A DNA stretch of 64,000 bases from Streptosporangium roseum DSM 43021 (GCF_000024865.1 NC_013595.1:1674001-1738000); one strand, 5' to 3'; numbered from the stretch's first letter, positions 1-8,685 are shown. A program made the numbers and translations. The notes: a model not told the origin generated them from the sequence alone.

Positions 1-1421
1 ACCGTCATCGTGTCGGGTTCGGCGGCCTTGCAGGTGATCGACCAGCCGATCCGCCGGGACTCGATCCAGGGGCCGCCGGGGAGCCGGACGAGCAGGTTGG
101 TGGTCGAGGAGGTGTTCGAACCCTCGGGCCAGTCCCTGGTGAGGGCCGTCGTCCCCGAGATGTCCGTCCGCTGGATGCCGGTGCCCGGATACCGCCAGTA
201 GTACTCCACCGGGGCGGGGCCGCTGCCGCCGGTCACCGTGACCTTCACCGAGGTCCGCACGGTCACGGGGCAGGGGCCGGTGTACGGCTGGGGCAGGGGG
301 GAGACGACCTTCTCCTCGGAGAGGGCCAGGCTCAGACACGTGATCGTGAACCTCGCGGGACCCGCCTCCGACCGGCCCGGCGAGGTGATCCGGATCGACG
401 CCGATCCGCCGGTCACCTTGGACGGGTCGGCCACCTGCCAGCCGAGGCTGACCGTCTTGGTCAGGTCCTTGGGGTCCTTGAACTCCCACTTGCCGGGAAC
501 CTTCGTGCCGTCGCTGCGGAGCCACTCGTAGGTGACGGTGGTCGGCTTGGAGGCGGCGATGTCCGCGGTGAACGTGAAGGTGCGAGGGGCGGTGCAGGCT
601 CCCTGGAAGACCGCGGGATCGACCTTGAGGTTCGTCACCGACGCGGTCGGCCGGGCGGGCGGGGGCGTGCAGGTCACCGAGTACGGGGCCCTGTCCGAGG
701 TGGCCAGCACCTTCCCGCTCGGGCTCAGGATCTCGATCCATCGCGTGCCTGACTGGCTCGCCAGGAAGGTACGGCTCGCGGTGACCTCGCGCCGGGGGGC
801 GTCCTTGGCCGAGAACCAGAGATCCTCCTTGCCGAGCGGACCCCCGTCACTGTCCACCCACCGGTAGGAGACGGCCGCGGGGACACGCGAGACCCGGATC
901 GTCCCCCGGAAGCTGAGGCTTCTGCCGGGAGCCGCGCACGGGCCCGAGTAGACGTCCCCCGTCACCTCGGCCGAGGCCCTCGGCGCGGGCGTGTCAGCCG
1001 GCGGCCGGTGAGTGTTGACGACGGGGGATCCCTCGCAGGTGACGGAGAAATAGGCCCGCTTCGACGTCAGCTTTCTCGGGCTGAGCACCTGTACGGCCTG
1101 CCAGCCGCGCGCGCCGCGGGAGAAGGTCCGCCGGTCCTGGAGCCTGATCCCCGTTCCGGCCTTCACGGTCCTGACCGGCCCCTTGGTGCCGTCGCCGCGC
1201 ACCCAGCGGTACTTCACCCGCGCCGCGCCCTTGACGGTGACCGTGGCCGAGAACACCACCGCCGCCGGGCACGGCCCCGTGTATCGGGACGGGGACGCCT
1301 GCACGCCTCCGAACCCGACGGACGGGGCTGCCGCTTGCGCGGGCGCGGCGAGAAGGCCCGCCGACAGTGATAAGGCGGCCACCGCTGTCAGAGCCGGCCG
1401 CCACCATGACCCCGAGAACAT
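1..1421 (-). CDS. Secreted protein of tandem Ig-like/Cys-paired repeats (C-terminus beyond window)
   Basis: Reading the minus strand from ATG at 1421 gives an uninterrupted frame to base 1, about 473 codons; the stop lies outside the window. The protein opens with a signal peptide (MFSGSWWRPAL, then a Leu/Ala core, then APAQA-AAP), so it is exported. After it come about four units of roughly 110 residues. Each has an early Cys (YTGPC, YSGPC, FQGAC, YTGPC), a Tyr-x-Trp core (VKYRWVRGDG, VSYRWVDSDG, VTYEWLRSDG, VEYYWRYPG) and a closing Thr-Cys (SVTCEG, SVTCTP, TITCLS, SITCKA). The pattern suggests beta-sandwich domains with one disulfide each. GGAG-like purine runs precede the start. Function is unknown; a cell-surface or extracellular role is inferred from the signal peptide and repeats only. 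Confidence 0.85.
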   Translation of the reverse strand, partial: MFSGSWWRPALTAVAALSLSAGLLAAPAQAAAPSVGFGGVQASPSRYTGPCPAAVVFSATVTVKGAARVKYRWVRGDGTKGPVRTVKAGTGIRLQDRRTFSRGARGWQAVQVLSPRKLTSKRAYFSVTCEGSPVVNTHRPPADTPAPRASAEVTGDVYSGPCAAPGRSLSFRGTIRVSRVPAAVSYRWVDSDGGPLGKEDLWFSAKDAPRREVTASRTFLASQSGTRWIEILSPSGKVLATSDRAPYSVTCTPPPARPTASVTNLKVDPAVFQGACTAPRTFTFTADIAASKPTTVTYEWLRSDGTKVPGKWEFKDPKDLTKTVSLGWQVADPSKVTGGSASIRITSPGRSEAGPARFTITCLSLALSEEKVVSPLPQPYTGPCPVTVRTSVKVTVTGGSGPAPVEYYWRYPGTGIQRTDISGTTALTRDWPEGSNTSSTTNLLVRLPGGPWIESRRIGWSITCKAAEPDTMT

Positions 1422-1633
1422 ATATATGCACACTCCCTCTTGCTCCTGTTACAGGCGCGCACAGTTTTCCCGGTGTGACTTGGGGTTTCGTTGTGAACGA
1501 CTGGAGAAAGAGGTGGTGGTGCCCGCCGGGGCACTGTCCGCGCAGGCAGGTCACCACGGCCGGCACCCGCCGGTGGTCGTCCTCGTCCTGGTGCGGGTCA
1601 CCCGCGGCAGGGCAGCGAGGGCCGCCGGGGGCC

Positions 1634-2527
1634 TCAGGCGAGGACGCGGCCGACCATCCGGGCGTACATCCGGCCGGGGCTGGGGACCGACGGCGGGTTG
1701 AGGAAGCCGGGGAGCATCGGCAGGTCCACGGCGAAGGGCTGCAGGCGTTCGTAGAGGGCGTCGGCCCCGCTGGGTCGCCGCTCGGGGTCCTTCTCCAGCA
1801 GGTCCTCGATCAGCCGGTTCAGCTCCGCGGGGACGCCGGGGACGGCGGGCGGCCGTTCCTTCACCTGGCGTTCGTACACGGCGTACTCGGTGGGCCCGGT
1901 GAAGAGCTGCCTGCCCGTCAGCATCTCGTGGATCACGCAGCCGAGGGCGTAGAGGTCGCTGCGGGGACCGGCGAGGCCGCGCTGGATCTGCTCGGGGGCC
2001 ATGTAGGCGGGGGTGCCGAGGATCTGGCCGACCCGGGTGAAACGGGTGGAGTCGGCCTCGCGGAGCATGGCGAGGCCGAAGTCCAGGACCTTGACGCTGC
2101 CGTCGGGGCAGAGCATCAGGTTGGTCGGCTTGAGGTCGCGGTGGTAGATGGACAGCGCGTGGGCGGCCGACAGCACGGCACAGGCCTGGGCGGCGATCGC
2201 GGCGGCCCAGGGGACCGGGAGCGGGCCGTGCTCGCTGACCAGATCGGCCACGGTGACGCCCTCGATGAACTGCATCACCTGGAAGAGGCGCTGGTCGAAG
2301 GTGCCGAAATCGTAGAGGACCGGTGCGCCGGGGTGCTCCAGCTTCGCCAGGATGCGCGCCTCGCGGAGGAAGCGCCGGTTCAGCTCCTCGTCGGGGCCGG
2401 TGAGGAAGCGCAGGAACTTGACGGCCACCTTGCGGTCGAGGTGCTTGTCATGGCCGCTGTAGACGGCGCCCATGCCGCCCTGGGCGAGAGGGAGGTCGTC
2501 GAGTACGTACCGGTCGCCGATGACCAT
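1634..2527 (-). CDS. Soluble Ser/Thr protein kinase (Hanks type)
   Basis: 297 residues, essentially one kinase domain with no membrane segment or sensor domain. Visible motifs: Gly-rich loop AQGGMGAVY (15-23), the ATP-binding Lys in VAVKFL (Lys37), catalytic loop YHRDLKPTN near residue 138, Mg-binding LDFGLA near 157 and the MAPE segment near 182. The catalytic residues are all present, so it should be active. The start at 2527 is preceded by GGGAGGG. It lies 27 bp downstream of the methyltransferase gene on the same strand, probably in one operon, and a PP2C phosphatase is divergent to that operon. A short tail after the kinase lobe has no recognised domain. Substrate unknown. Confidence 0.9.
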   Translation of the reverse strand: MVIGDRYVLDDLPLAQGGMGAVYSGHDKHLDRKVAVKFLRFLTGPDEELNRRFLREARILAKLEHPGAPVLYDFGTFDQRLFQVMQFIEGVTVADLVSEHGPLPVPWAAAIAAQACAVLSAAHALSIYHRDLKPTNLMLCPDGSVKVLDFGLAMLREADSTRFTRVGQILGTPAYMAPEQIQRGLAGPRSDLYALGCVIHEMLTGRQLFTGPTEYAVYERQVKERPPAVPGVPAELNRLIEDLLEKDPERRPSGADALYERLQPFAVDLPMLPGFLNPPSVPSPGRMYARMVGRVLA

Positions 2528-2554
2528 CCGGCCCTCCCATGGACGTTACGGGGG

Positions 2555-4465
2555 TCACACCCCTTGGTCGCACGGCCGGAGGTGGCCGTCGACCAGTCCG
2601 TCAAAGCCTAGCCGGATCAGGGTTTCCCCCAGCGCGGTCGTCTCCCGCACCCGGTCCTCCAGTGTGAACAGCTCGCGGAAGGCCGTGCCGTACCGCCGCT
2701 GGTCGGCGAGGGGCAGCATCGGCACCCGCGCCCGCCGCACGTCGAGGCGGCTGGAGCTGGGATGGACGCGGGCCGCGTCGGCGGAGCGGAGGAACCCGGC
2801 CAGGAAGTCGGGGTCGAGCCGCTGCGGGTCCACGCGGTAGAGGGTGAGCTGCGGGCCGAGCGCCGCGCCGCCCCGGGCGAGCACCCGGACCACGCCCAGG
2901 ACGGTGGTCACGACGTCGCCGGGCCTGACCATGACCAGCGCGGGGTCGAGGGTGGTCCTCCCGGAGGGGGGTGTGCCCATGGCGGTGTCGTCGGCGGTCA
3001 GGACCGGGAGCGGGCCCTCCTCTGCCGCCATCTTGGACGGGGCCTGCAGGATGGTGATCAGGCCCGCCTTGGCCAGCTCGCCGACGGTGGTGGTCGGCAG
3101 GTCCTGCCGCTCGGCGAGCAGCTCAAGGGCGGGGGGCGCCTCCGACAGCGTGGCGGAGGTGTCGCGGAAGCGGTCCAGCGCGTCGGTGAAGTCCCGCAGG
3201 AAGTCGGGGCCGCCCTGCTGCGGGCGGTGCCGGGCCGGGCTGAGGTCCACCTCGTCGTCGAGCAGGTCGATGATCCGCACGGTACGGCTGTCGCCGGTCA
3301 GCTCGGCCTCCGGGTTCCGCGTGTAGGTGAGCCAGGCCGGCTCCACGATCGACAGGTTCTCGGTCGCGTCCACCATCAGGAGCTGGGACGGCGGCCGCCC
3401 GCCGTCGGGACGGCGCAGGATCCACAGGTCGGGGCCGCCCGGCCCGAGCATCACCACGGCCCGCAGCGCCCCGGTGCGCAGCAGGTTGCCCCGGATCCGC
3501 TTGCCGGGGCGGCGGCTGGCCGCCGCGGCCGGCATCAGGATCGCCACCAGGCCGCCCGGCCTCACGTGGGCCAGGCAGTGCTGGACCCAGGCGAGCTCGG
3601 ACTCCCCGCGGGGCGGCAGGCCGTACTCCCAGCGGGGGTCGCCGGTCAGCTCCTCGTAGCCCCAGGCGCGCTCGTTGAACGGCGGATCGCAGACCACGGC
3701 GTCGGCGAGCTCCCCGGCCAGGCCGTCCTCGCGCAGCGAGTCACCGGCGACGACCCGCCCCGTGGCCCCGCGCAGCAGCACCCGCACGGCGGTGAGCAGC
3801 GCGTTCGTCTCGTTGATCTCCTGGCCGAGCGAGGCGTCGGCATGCAGGAGGAGGGTCCCGACGCCGCAGGCCGGGTCGAGGACGGTGCCCTTGCCGCGCC
3901 CCCGATCCGGGCCGGTCAGGCGGGACATGAGCGCGGCCACGTCGTCGCGGGTGACCGAGAGCTGGCGGGAGTGGGCCTCGACGTAGCGCTCGCAGAGGAA
4001 CTCGAAGGTGTCCAGCGGCCCGCGCTCGGCGGCCAGCTCGGCCACCAGCCTGACGAGCGCGAGGTCGTCCAGCCGCAGGTCGGGGGAGCCCGGAAGGTCC
4101 TCCGTCGCGGCGGCCAGGCCGTCGAGGGAGCGGGTGCCGTGCTCCCGCCAGGCCTCCGGCTCCCGGCTCAGGAACAGCAGGAACGCGCCGACCCTGCCCA
4201 CGAGGTCACCCAGTCGCAGGTCGTCGACCGAGGTCCGCAGCCGCTGCCAGACCAGGTCGCCGAGCGAGACCTCAAAAGATTTGCCGTTGCGGCGCAACCA
4301 TGCGGCGATCTCGGGCAGGGAGAACAGAGGGCTGGAGGCCGTACCGCCCACAGGCTGGGGGAAGTCGTCATGGCGGCGGCGCCAGTTGCTCACCGCGGCC
4401 CGGCCGACGGAGGCGAGCCGGGCGATGTCGCCGGCGTTCACCGTGATGTCCTGGCTCTCCTCCAT
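2555..4465 (-). CDS. HTH / N6-adenine DNA methyltransferase / HsdS-like fusion
   Basis: 636 residues from ATG 4465 (MEESQDITVNAG). The frame stays open further upstream but would overlap the divergent PP2C gene, so the inner start is chosen. The N-terminus is a helix-turn-helix resembling an AlpA/MerR fold (IARLASVGRAAVSNWRRR). The middle is a type I (HsdM) methylase: SAM motif VLDPACGVGTLLLHA and catalytic CDPPFNERAWGY (DPPF in place of NPPF). The last ~170 residues look like an HsdS half (ARVPMLPLADQRRYG followed by a helix), which would give target recognition in the same chain. No restriction subunit is nearby. It is likely an orphan methylase acting in epigenetic regulation or as part of a defence unit with the downstream kinase; this is inference. 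Confidence 0.85.
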   Translation of the reverse strand: MEESQDITVNAGDIARLASVGRAAVSNWRRRHDDFPQPVGGTASSPLFSLPEIAAWLRRNGKSFEVSLGDLVWQRLRTSVDDLRLGDLVGRVGAFLLFLSREPEAWREHGTRSLDGLAAATEDLPGSPDLRLDDLALVRLVAELAAERGPLDTFEFLCERYVEAHSRQLSVTRDDVAALMSRLTGPDRGRGKGTVLDPACGVGTLLLHADASLGQEINETNALLTAVRVLLRGATGRVVAGDSLREDGLAGELADAVVCDPPFNERAWGYEELTGDPRWEYGLPPRGESELAWVQHCLAHVRPGGLVAILMPAAAASRRPGKRIRGNLLRTGALRAVVMLGPGGPDLWILRRPDGGRPPSQLLMVDATENLSIVEPAWLTYTRNPEAELTGDSRTVRIIDLLDDEVDLSPARHRPQQGGPDFLRDFTDALDRFRDTSATLSEAPPALELLAERQDLPTTTVGELAKAGLITILQAPSKMAAEEGPLPVLTADDTAMGTPPSGRTTLDPALVMVRPGDVVTTVLGVVRVLARGGAALGPQLTLYRVDPQRLDPDFLAGFLRSADAARVHPSSSRLDVRRARVPMLPLADQRRYGTAFRELFTLEDRVRETTALGETLIRLGFDGLVDGHLRPCDQGV

Positions 4466-4480
4466 ACTGGGCCACAGTAG

Positions 4481-4508
4481 TTGACTGTGCCTTAGCGGTC
4501 TACAACAT
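4481..4508 (+). promoter_or_regulatory. Possible promoter of the PP2C gene
   Basis: TTGACT at 4481-4486 and CAACAT at 4503-4508 are 16 bp apart in the 84-bp divergent region between the methyltransferase and the phosphatase. The predicted start of transcription would fall near 4515, close to in-frame TTG 4511 and GTG 4517, so a leaderless longer form of the phosphatase is possible. Assigned from motif spacing only. Confidence 0.35.
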
Positions 4509-4549
4509 GTTTGCTTGTGAAGTGCTTCAACCAATGCTTTACTGCCTTC

Positions 4550-5347
4550 ATGGCACTGAACGAAGGATTGGCACTGCGCTACGCGGCCCGCTCCGACGTA
4601 GGCGTCCGCCGCGAGGCGAACGAGGACTCGGGCTACGCGAGCGCGCGTCTGCTCGTCGTAGCCGACGGCATGGGCGGTCACGCGGGTGGAGAGGTCGCCA
4701 GCTCGCTCGCCGTGACAGCCATGGTGAGGCTGGACGAGAGTCTTCCGGAGAGCGGTGTCGACCTGGTTGCGACCCTGAAGAACGCGGCGAGGGACGTCAA
4801 CCACACGCTGCACGACATGAGCGAGCACGACCCCACGCTGCGCGGGATGGGCACCACCCTGACCGCGATGCTCTGGAACGGCGCCACCTTCGCCCTCGCC
4901 CATGTCGGCGACTCCCGCGCCTACATGCTGCGCGACGGCGCCCTCTACCAGATCACCCACGACCACACCCTGGTCCAGTCGCTGGTGGACGAGGGCCGGA
5001 TCACCCTGGAGCAGGCCGCCGAGCATCCGCGCCGGTCCATGGTGCTGCGGGTCCTGGAGGGCACCGGAGACGGCGAGCTCGACCTGTCCCTGCGCGAGGC
5101 CCAGCCGGACGACCGCTATCTCCTCTGCTCCGACGGCCTGACCGGCGTGGTGGGCCCGGAGACGCTGTTCAACACGCTGACCGAGATCGCCGACCCCGAC
5201 GAGGCCGCCCGGTGGCTCATCGACCTGGCCAACCGGGGCGGCGGCCCCGACAACATCACCTGCATCGTGGCCGACTTCGGGGCCCACACCGCCTCCGCCG
5301 AGCGCTACGTCGTGGGCGCCGCACTCGAGAGGAAGCTGACGCCCTGA
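4550..5347 (+). CDS. PP2C-family Ser/Thr phosphatase (soluble)
   Basis: 265 residues from ATG 4550 (MALNEGLALRYAARSD); in-frame TTG 4511 and GTG 4517 would add up to 13 residues and no good ribosome-binding site decides between them. The start was chosen because the second PP2C in this window also begins just before LRYAA. Motifs: metal-binding NEDSGY, VADGMGGHAGGE, LRGMGTTLTA, HVGDSRAYMLRDG, LCSDGLTGVV and GGGPDNITCIV, so all metal-coordinating Asp residues are present. There is no membrane segment, unlike PstP. It dephosphorylates phospho-Ser/Thr proteins; the nearest candidate partner is the kinase at 1634-2527. It converges on purC with a strong hairpin between them. Confidence 0.9.
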   Translation: MALNEGLALRYAARSDVGVRREANEDSGYASARLLVVADGMGGHAGGEVASSLAVTAMVRLDESLPESGVDLVATLKNAARDVNHTLHDMSEHDPTLRGMGTTLTAMLWNGATFALAHVGDSRAYMLRDGALYQITHDHTLVQSLVDEGRITLEQAAEHPRRSMVLRVLEGTGDGELDLSLREAQPDDRYLLCSDGLTGVVGPETLFNTLTEIADPDEAARWLIDLANRGGGPDNITCIVADFGAHTASAERYVVGAALERKLTP

Positions 5348-5375
5348 CGCCCGGCGCCCGTCACCGCCGCGGAGG

Positions 5376-5404
5376 GCCGGTGCCCGCGGACCGCGGGCAC
5401 CGGC
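5376..5404. terminator. Bidirectional terminator hairpin
   Basis: Arms 5376-5389 and 5391-5404 are perfect 14-base complements with almost no spacer, between the convergent PP2C and purC stops. No T-run follows, which is usual for GC-rich actinobacterial terminators. Confidence 0.7.
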
Positions 5405-6235
5405 TCACCAGGACTTGCCGGTGATGCGCTCGTACGCCTCGACGTAGCGGGCCCGGGTGATCTCCACGATCTCGGCGGGCACCTCCGGCGCGGGCTCCTG
5501 CTTGTCCCAGCCGGTGCCGGTCGCCCAGTCGCGGACGAACTGCTTGTCGAACGAGAACTGCGCGCGGCCCGGCTCCCACTGGTCGGCGGGCCAGAATCGC
5601 GAGGAGTCCGAGGTCAGCACCTCGTCGCCGAGCACGAGCGTGCCGTCGGCGGCCCAGCCCAGCTCGATCTTCGTGTCGGCGATGATGACGCCCCGCTCGC
5701 GCGCCAGCTCCGCGCCGCGCCCGTAGACCGCGAGCGTGATCCGGCGCAGCTCCCCGGCGACCTCCGCGCCCTCCTGGGCGACCACGTCGTCGAAGGTGAT
5801 GGGTTCGTCGTGCTGCCCGAGCGGAGCCTTGGTGCTCGGAGTGAAGATCGGCTCGGGGAGCCTGGAGCCGTCCACCAGGCCGGGCGGCAGCGGCACGCCG
5901 GAGACCTCCCCCCGCGCCTGGTAGTCCTTCAGCCCGCTGCCGGTCAGGTAGCCACGCGCGACGCACTCCACCTGCACCATCTTCAGCTTCCGGCACCGTA
6001 CGGCGCGGCCCTCGAACTCGGCCGGCACGTCGGTGGCGGAGACGACGTGGTTGGGCACGATGTCGGCGAGCTGCTCGAACCACCACAGGGAGAGCTGTGT
6101 GAGGATCTTCCCCTTGTCGGGGATGGGCGTGGGCAGGATCACGTCGTAGACCGACACGCGGTCGGAGGCCACGAGGACGATGTCCCCCCGGTCCTCGTAT
6201 ACGTCGCGGACCTTCCCGGAGTGGAGAAGCTTCAC
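5405..6235 (-). CDS. purC: Phosphoribosylaminoimidazole-succinocarboxamide (SAICAR) synthase
   Basis: 276 residues, full length for the family. It ligates aspartate to CAIR with ATP to give SAICAR in purine synthesis, in the cytosol. Recognised from SGKVRDVYE at the N-terminus, LVASDRVSVYDVILPTPIPDKG, VECVARGYLTGSGLKDY, the DTKIELGW segment and SFDKQFVRDW near the C-terminus. It stands alone here with no other pur gene nearby. Confidence 0.97.
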   Translation of the reverse strand: MKLLHSGKVRDVYEDRGDIVLVASDRVSVYDVILPTPIPDKGKILTQLSLWWFEQLADIVPNHVVSATDVPAEFEGRAVRCRKLKMVQVECVARGYLTGSGLKDYQARGEVSGVPLPPGLVDGSRLPEPIFTPSTKAPLGQHDEPITFDDVVAQEGAEVAGELRRITLAVYGRGAELARERGVIIADTKIELGWAADGTLVLGDEVLTSDSSRFWPADQWEPGRAQFSFDKQFVRDWATGTGWDKQEPAPEVPAEIVEITRARYVEAYERITGKSW

Positions 6236-6583
6236 TGTGTTTTCCCTGCTCTCGCGCGATCTCGTGCTGGTACACCAGGCGGTAACAGAGTAATCGGCGA
6301 CCTGGCGTCACCGAAAAGGAGAGGCCGCGAAGCCGCCGGCCGGTCAGACCTCCGGCCGGCCGCAGTGGGCGACGATGTTCGCGGTCCACTGCCGGACCTG
6401 CGCGTCTCCCCGAGCTCCCGGTCGGGCTCGGCGACGGCCGCGATCCATCGGCGTCCGGCCCTCACCGCTTTCCTGGCGTATCCGCGTCCGGTCCTCATCG
6501 CTTCCCTGGCCTGGACGCATCCCCGCGCCGAGTACGGCAGGGGCTCGCAGTCATTAATCTCGTATCTCCGGCATGCCAAGGTG
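6236..6583. other. Gene-poor stretch upstream of purC
   Basis: No convincing gene in either strand. It presumably contains the purC promoter near its left end. A 27-bp sequence occurs twice in direct orientation at 6451-6477 and 6484-6510 with three differences. Several short frames are open here, but none has a ribosome-binding site or family match. Confidence 0.5.
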
Positions 6584-6608
6584 ACTAATAATGGAATGCA
6601 TCATTAGT
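6584..6608. promoter_or_regulatory. Inverted repeat, candidate operator of the ROK regulator
   Basis: ACTAATAATG at 6584-6593 and CATCATTAGT at 6599-6608 are inverted copies with one mismatch around a 5-bp spacer. The site is AT-rich in a GC-rich region and ends 33 bp before the preferred start codon of the ROK gene. Self-regulation is the usual mode of ROK repressors, so an autoregulatory operator is a reasonable inference. Confidence 0.55.
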
Positions 6609-6641
6609 AGCTGCCTGACGAAAGAGTCAAGAGGGGATGCC

Positions 6642-7805
6642 ATGGAAGGTGTCGGTGGCGACCTCCAGAGGTTGCGCCAGCTGAATTCGCTCGCCGGCCT
6701 GCACGCGTTACGCGGTTCGCCGCCGCTCACGCTCGCCGAGCTCGCGCGGCGCACCGGCCTGTCCCGGGCCTCGACCAACGAGGTGATGGCGGACCTGATG
6801 GACCGGGGGTGGGTGGCGGAGGTGCCCCCCGCCCCCGGTGCCATGGGCCGGCCGGCGCGCAGATACCGGTTCCGTTCGGACGCCGGATACGTGCTCGGTC
6901 TGGACATCGGCGTCGACAAGGTGCGCGCGGCCATCACGGACCTGAACGGCGAGGTGATCGCAGGCGGGCGCACGGCCGTGGGGGCGGAGACGCCCAGACA
7001 GGAACGGCTGGACGCCGTGGACCGGGCCATAGCGGCGTGCCTGGCCATGTCGAACGTGCCGGTGGCGGACATCTGGGCGATCACGGTCGGCACCGTCGGC
7101 GTGGTGGATCTGGAGGGCCGGGTGACCACGGTCTACGCGATTGCCGACTGGGCGGGGGTGGACCTCGCCGGGCATCTGGGCAGGACGTTCGGGCAGCCGG
7201 TGCTCGTCGCCAACGACAGCAAGCTCGCCGCCCTCGCCGAGCAGCGGCTCGGTGTGGCGCGCGAGGTACGCGACCTCGTCTACCTGCACGCGGGGCGCAG
7301 GCCCGGTGCGGCGATGATCGTCGACGGCAAACTCCACCGGGGCTTCAGCGGCGCGTCGGGCGAGGTCGGGCTGCTGGACGCGGTGCGCTGGATCCATATG
7401 GCGGAACACCTCGAACGATGTCCCGGGTTCGCGGGGCATCCGCCGGACCAGATCGCGGGGCTGGTGTTCGAGGCGGCACGCGTGGGCGATCCCGCGGCCC
7501 TCGACGCGGTCGGGCGGTATGTGGCCGACCTCGCGATCGGGGCGGCGGCCCTGATCCTCACCCTGGACCCCGAACTGGTCGTACTGGGCGGTGGCTTCTC
7601 CCGCTCGGGTGACGTGCTGCTCCAGCCGCTGCGCCGGGCACTGGAGCCGTTGTGCCTGCGCATGCCCGAGATCCGGCTGTCGAGCCTCGGTGAGGACTCG
7701 GTGGTGCTCGGCGCCGCCTGCCTGGCCATCGACCATGTGAACCGGCTCCTGCTCTCGGCCGACGACCCCCTGCTCGCGCTCGCCGCGCCGGGGGCGGTCA
7801 CGTGA
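6642..7805 (+). CDS. ROK-family transcriptional regulator
   Basis: 387 residues from ATG 6642, which has GAGGGG upstream; an in-frame ATG at 6591 lies inside the candidate operator and is rejected. The N-terminus is a winged helix-turn-helix (LTLAELARRTGLSRASTNEVM). The ROK sugar-kinase fold follows: LGLDIGVDKVRAAITDL, VGTVGVVDLEG, VANDSKLAALAE, GASGEVGLLD and VVLGGGF. The Cys-rich zinc motif of ROK glucokinases (CxCGxxGC) is not visible, so it is a sugar-sensing repressor rather than a kinase. The stop overlaps the GTG of the next gene by 4 bp (GTGA), which implies translational coupling. Ligand unknown. Confidence 0.88.
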   Translation: MEGVGGDLQRLRQLNSLAGLHALRGSPPLTLAELARRTGLSRASTNEVMADLMDRGWVAEVPPAPGAMGRPARRYRFRSDAGYVLGLDIGVDKVRAAITDLNGEVIAGGRTAVGAETPRQERLDAVDRAIAACLAMSNVPVADIWAITVGTVGVVDLEGRVTTVYAIADWAGVDLAGHLGRTFGQPVLVANDSKLAALAEQRLGVAREVRDLVYLHAGRRPGAAMIVDGKLHRGFSGASGEVGLLDAVRWIHMAEHLERCPGFAGHPPDQIAGLVFEAARVGDPAALDAVGRYVADLAIGAAALILTLDPELVVLGGGFSRSGDVLLQPLRRALEPLCLRMPEIRLSSLGEDSVVLGAACLAIDHVNRLLLSADDPLLALAAPGAVT

Positions 7806-8485
7806 GGCGGCCGCTGCCGTGGCCCGGCTGCCGCAACGCCCGCGACCTCGGAGACCTGCCGGGAATCCGGGACCGTGCGCTGATCCGGTCGGAGGGCCAC
7901 GAACGACTCACGGCGGAAGGCCGGCGGGCGCTGCTGGCCTACGGCGTCAGCCGGGTGATCGACCTGCGGCTCCCCGCCGAGTGCGAGCGGCTGCCCAGCC
8001 CGTTCGCCCGCGCTCCCGTGTACCGCAACGTGTCGGTGCTCGGCCCGCGGGACGTCCTCCTCGCCGGCATGGGCGCCGACCTCGCCGAGATCTACCGGGT
8101 GATCCTCGACGACTTCGCCGCGTACGTCACCTCGGCCGTGGCGGCGGTCGCGCAGGCCCCGCCGGGCGGGGTGGTCGTTCACTGCCACTCAGGACGTGAT
8201 CGCACGGGCCTCGTCACGGCTCTCGCCCTCAGGATCGCCGGGGTGTCCCGCGCGCTCGTCGCCGAGGACTACGCGCTCACCGCCGCCCATCTCGGGCTTG
8301 AGGAGGACGCGGACGACACGGCCCGCGCGCACTTCGAGCAGACCCGGCCGGAGACGATGCTGGCCACGCTGGACCACCTGGACAGCCGGTACGGCGGCGC
8401 GCTGCCGTACCTTCTCGGCCATGGGATGGGGGCGGCCGATGTGCGTGCTCTCAAAGGACGTATTTGTGCGGACCTATTGACGTGA
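7802..8485 (+). CDS. Tyrosine-protein phosphatase (DSP/PtpB-like)
   Basis: 227 residues from GTG 7802. The P-loop signature HCHSGRDRTG (Cys nucleophile, Arg, then Thr-Gly) sits in VVVHCHSGRDRTGLVTA. The N-terminal NARDLGDLPG and RSEGHERLT are typical of the Y_phosphatase3 family that includes mycobacterial PtpB, and VIDLRLPAECER is the expected general-acid region. No signal peptide. It is coupled to the ROK regulator, so it may act on a sugar-phosphate-related or regulatory target; this is inference. Confidence 0.85.
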   Translation: MRRPLPWPGCRNARDLGDLPGIRDRALIRSEGHERLTAEGRRALLAYGVSRVIDLRLPAECERLPSPFARAPVYRNVSVLGPRDVLLAGMGADLAEIYRVILDDFAAYVTSAVAAVAQAPPGGVVVHCHSGRDRTGLVTALALRIAGVSRALVAEDYALTAAHLGLEEDADDTARAHFEQTRPETMLATLDHLDSRYGGALPYLLGHGMGAADVRALKGRICADLLT

Positions 8486-8497
8486 AGGCCGTTGTCT

Positions 8498-8530
8498 CCC
8501 TACTTACGATGTAGACCATCGAAAGTAGGG
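8498..8530. terminator. Hairpin after the tyrosine phosphatase gene
   Basis: Arms 8498-8511 and 8517-8530 pair at 13 of 14 positions around a 5-base loop, starting 12 bp after the stop at 8485. Position and strength fit a terminator; an operator is the alternative. Confidence 0.55.
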
Positions 8531-8557
8531 CGTTGCCGCCCTGTGGCGGACGCTTGC

Positions 8558-8685
8558 GTGCACCCCCTGGAGGTTCCCACGGCCCGACGGCTGTCGTGCC
8601 TGATCATCGGCGCAATGGTCGCCACCGCCATGCTCAGCGGTTGTGGTGGAGGCGGCACGGACGGTGACGCCACCGGCCCTCGACC
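8558..8685 (+). pseudogene. Lipoprotein signal-peptide remnant
   Basis: From GTG 8558 the frame reads MHPLEVPTARRLSCLIIGAM then a short hydrophobic run ending in a lipobox LSGC and a Gly-rich mature start (GGGGTDGDATG). After that it becomes Pro/Arg-rich and runs through two strong hairpins into the 3' end of the opposite gene, so the body of the protein is missing. It looks like the 5' end of a lost lipoprotein gene. No good ribosome-binding site is seen. Confidence 0.4.

Noticed and set aside
994..1566. A 190-codon minus-strand frame near the left edge
   Set aside because: Out of frame with the secreted repeat protein at 1-1421, which has a signal peptide and repeats.
4466..5287. N-terminal extension of the methyltransferase
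   Set aside because: Would lie wholly antisense to the PP2C gene and has no similarity to methylases; the start at 4465 begins just before the HTH.
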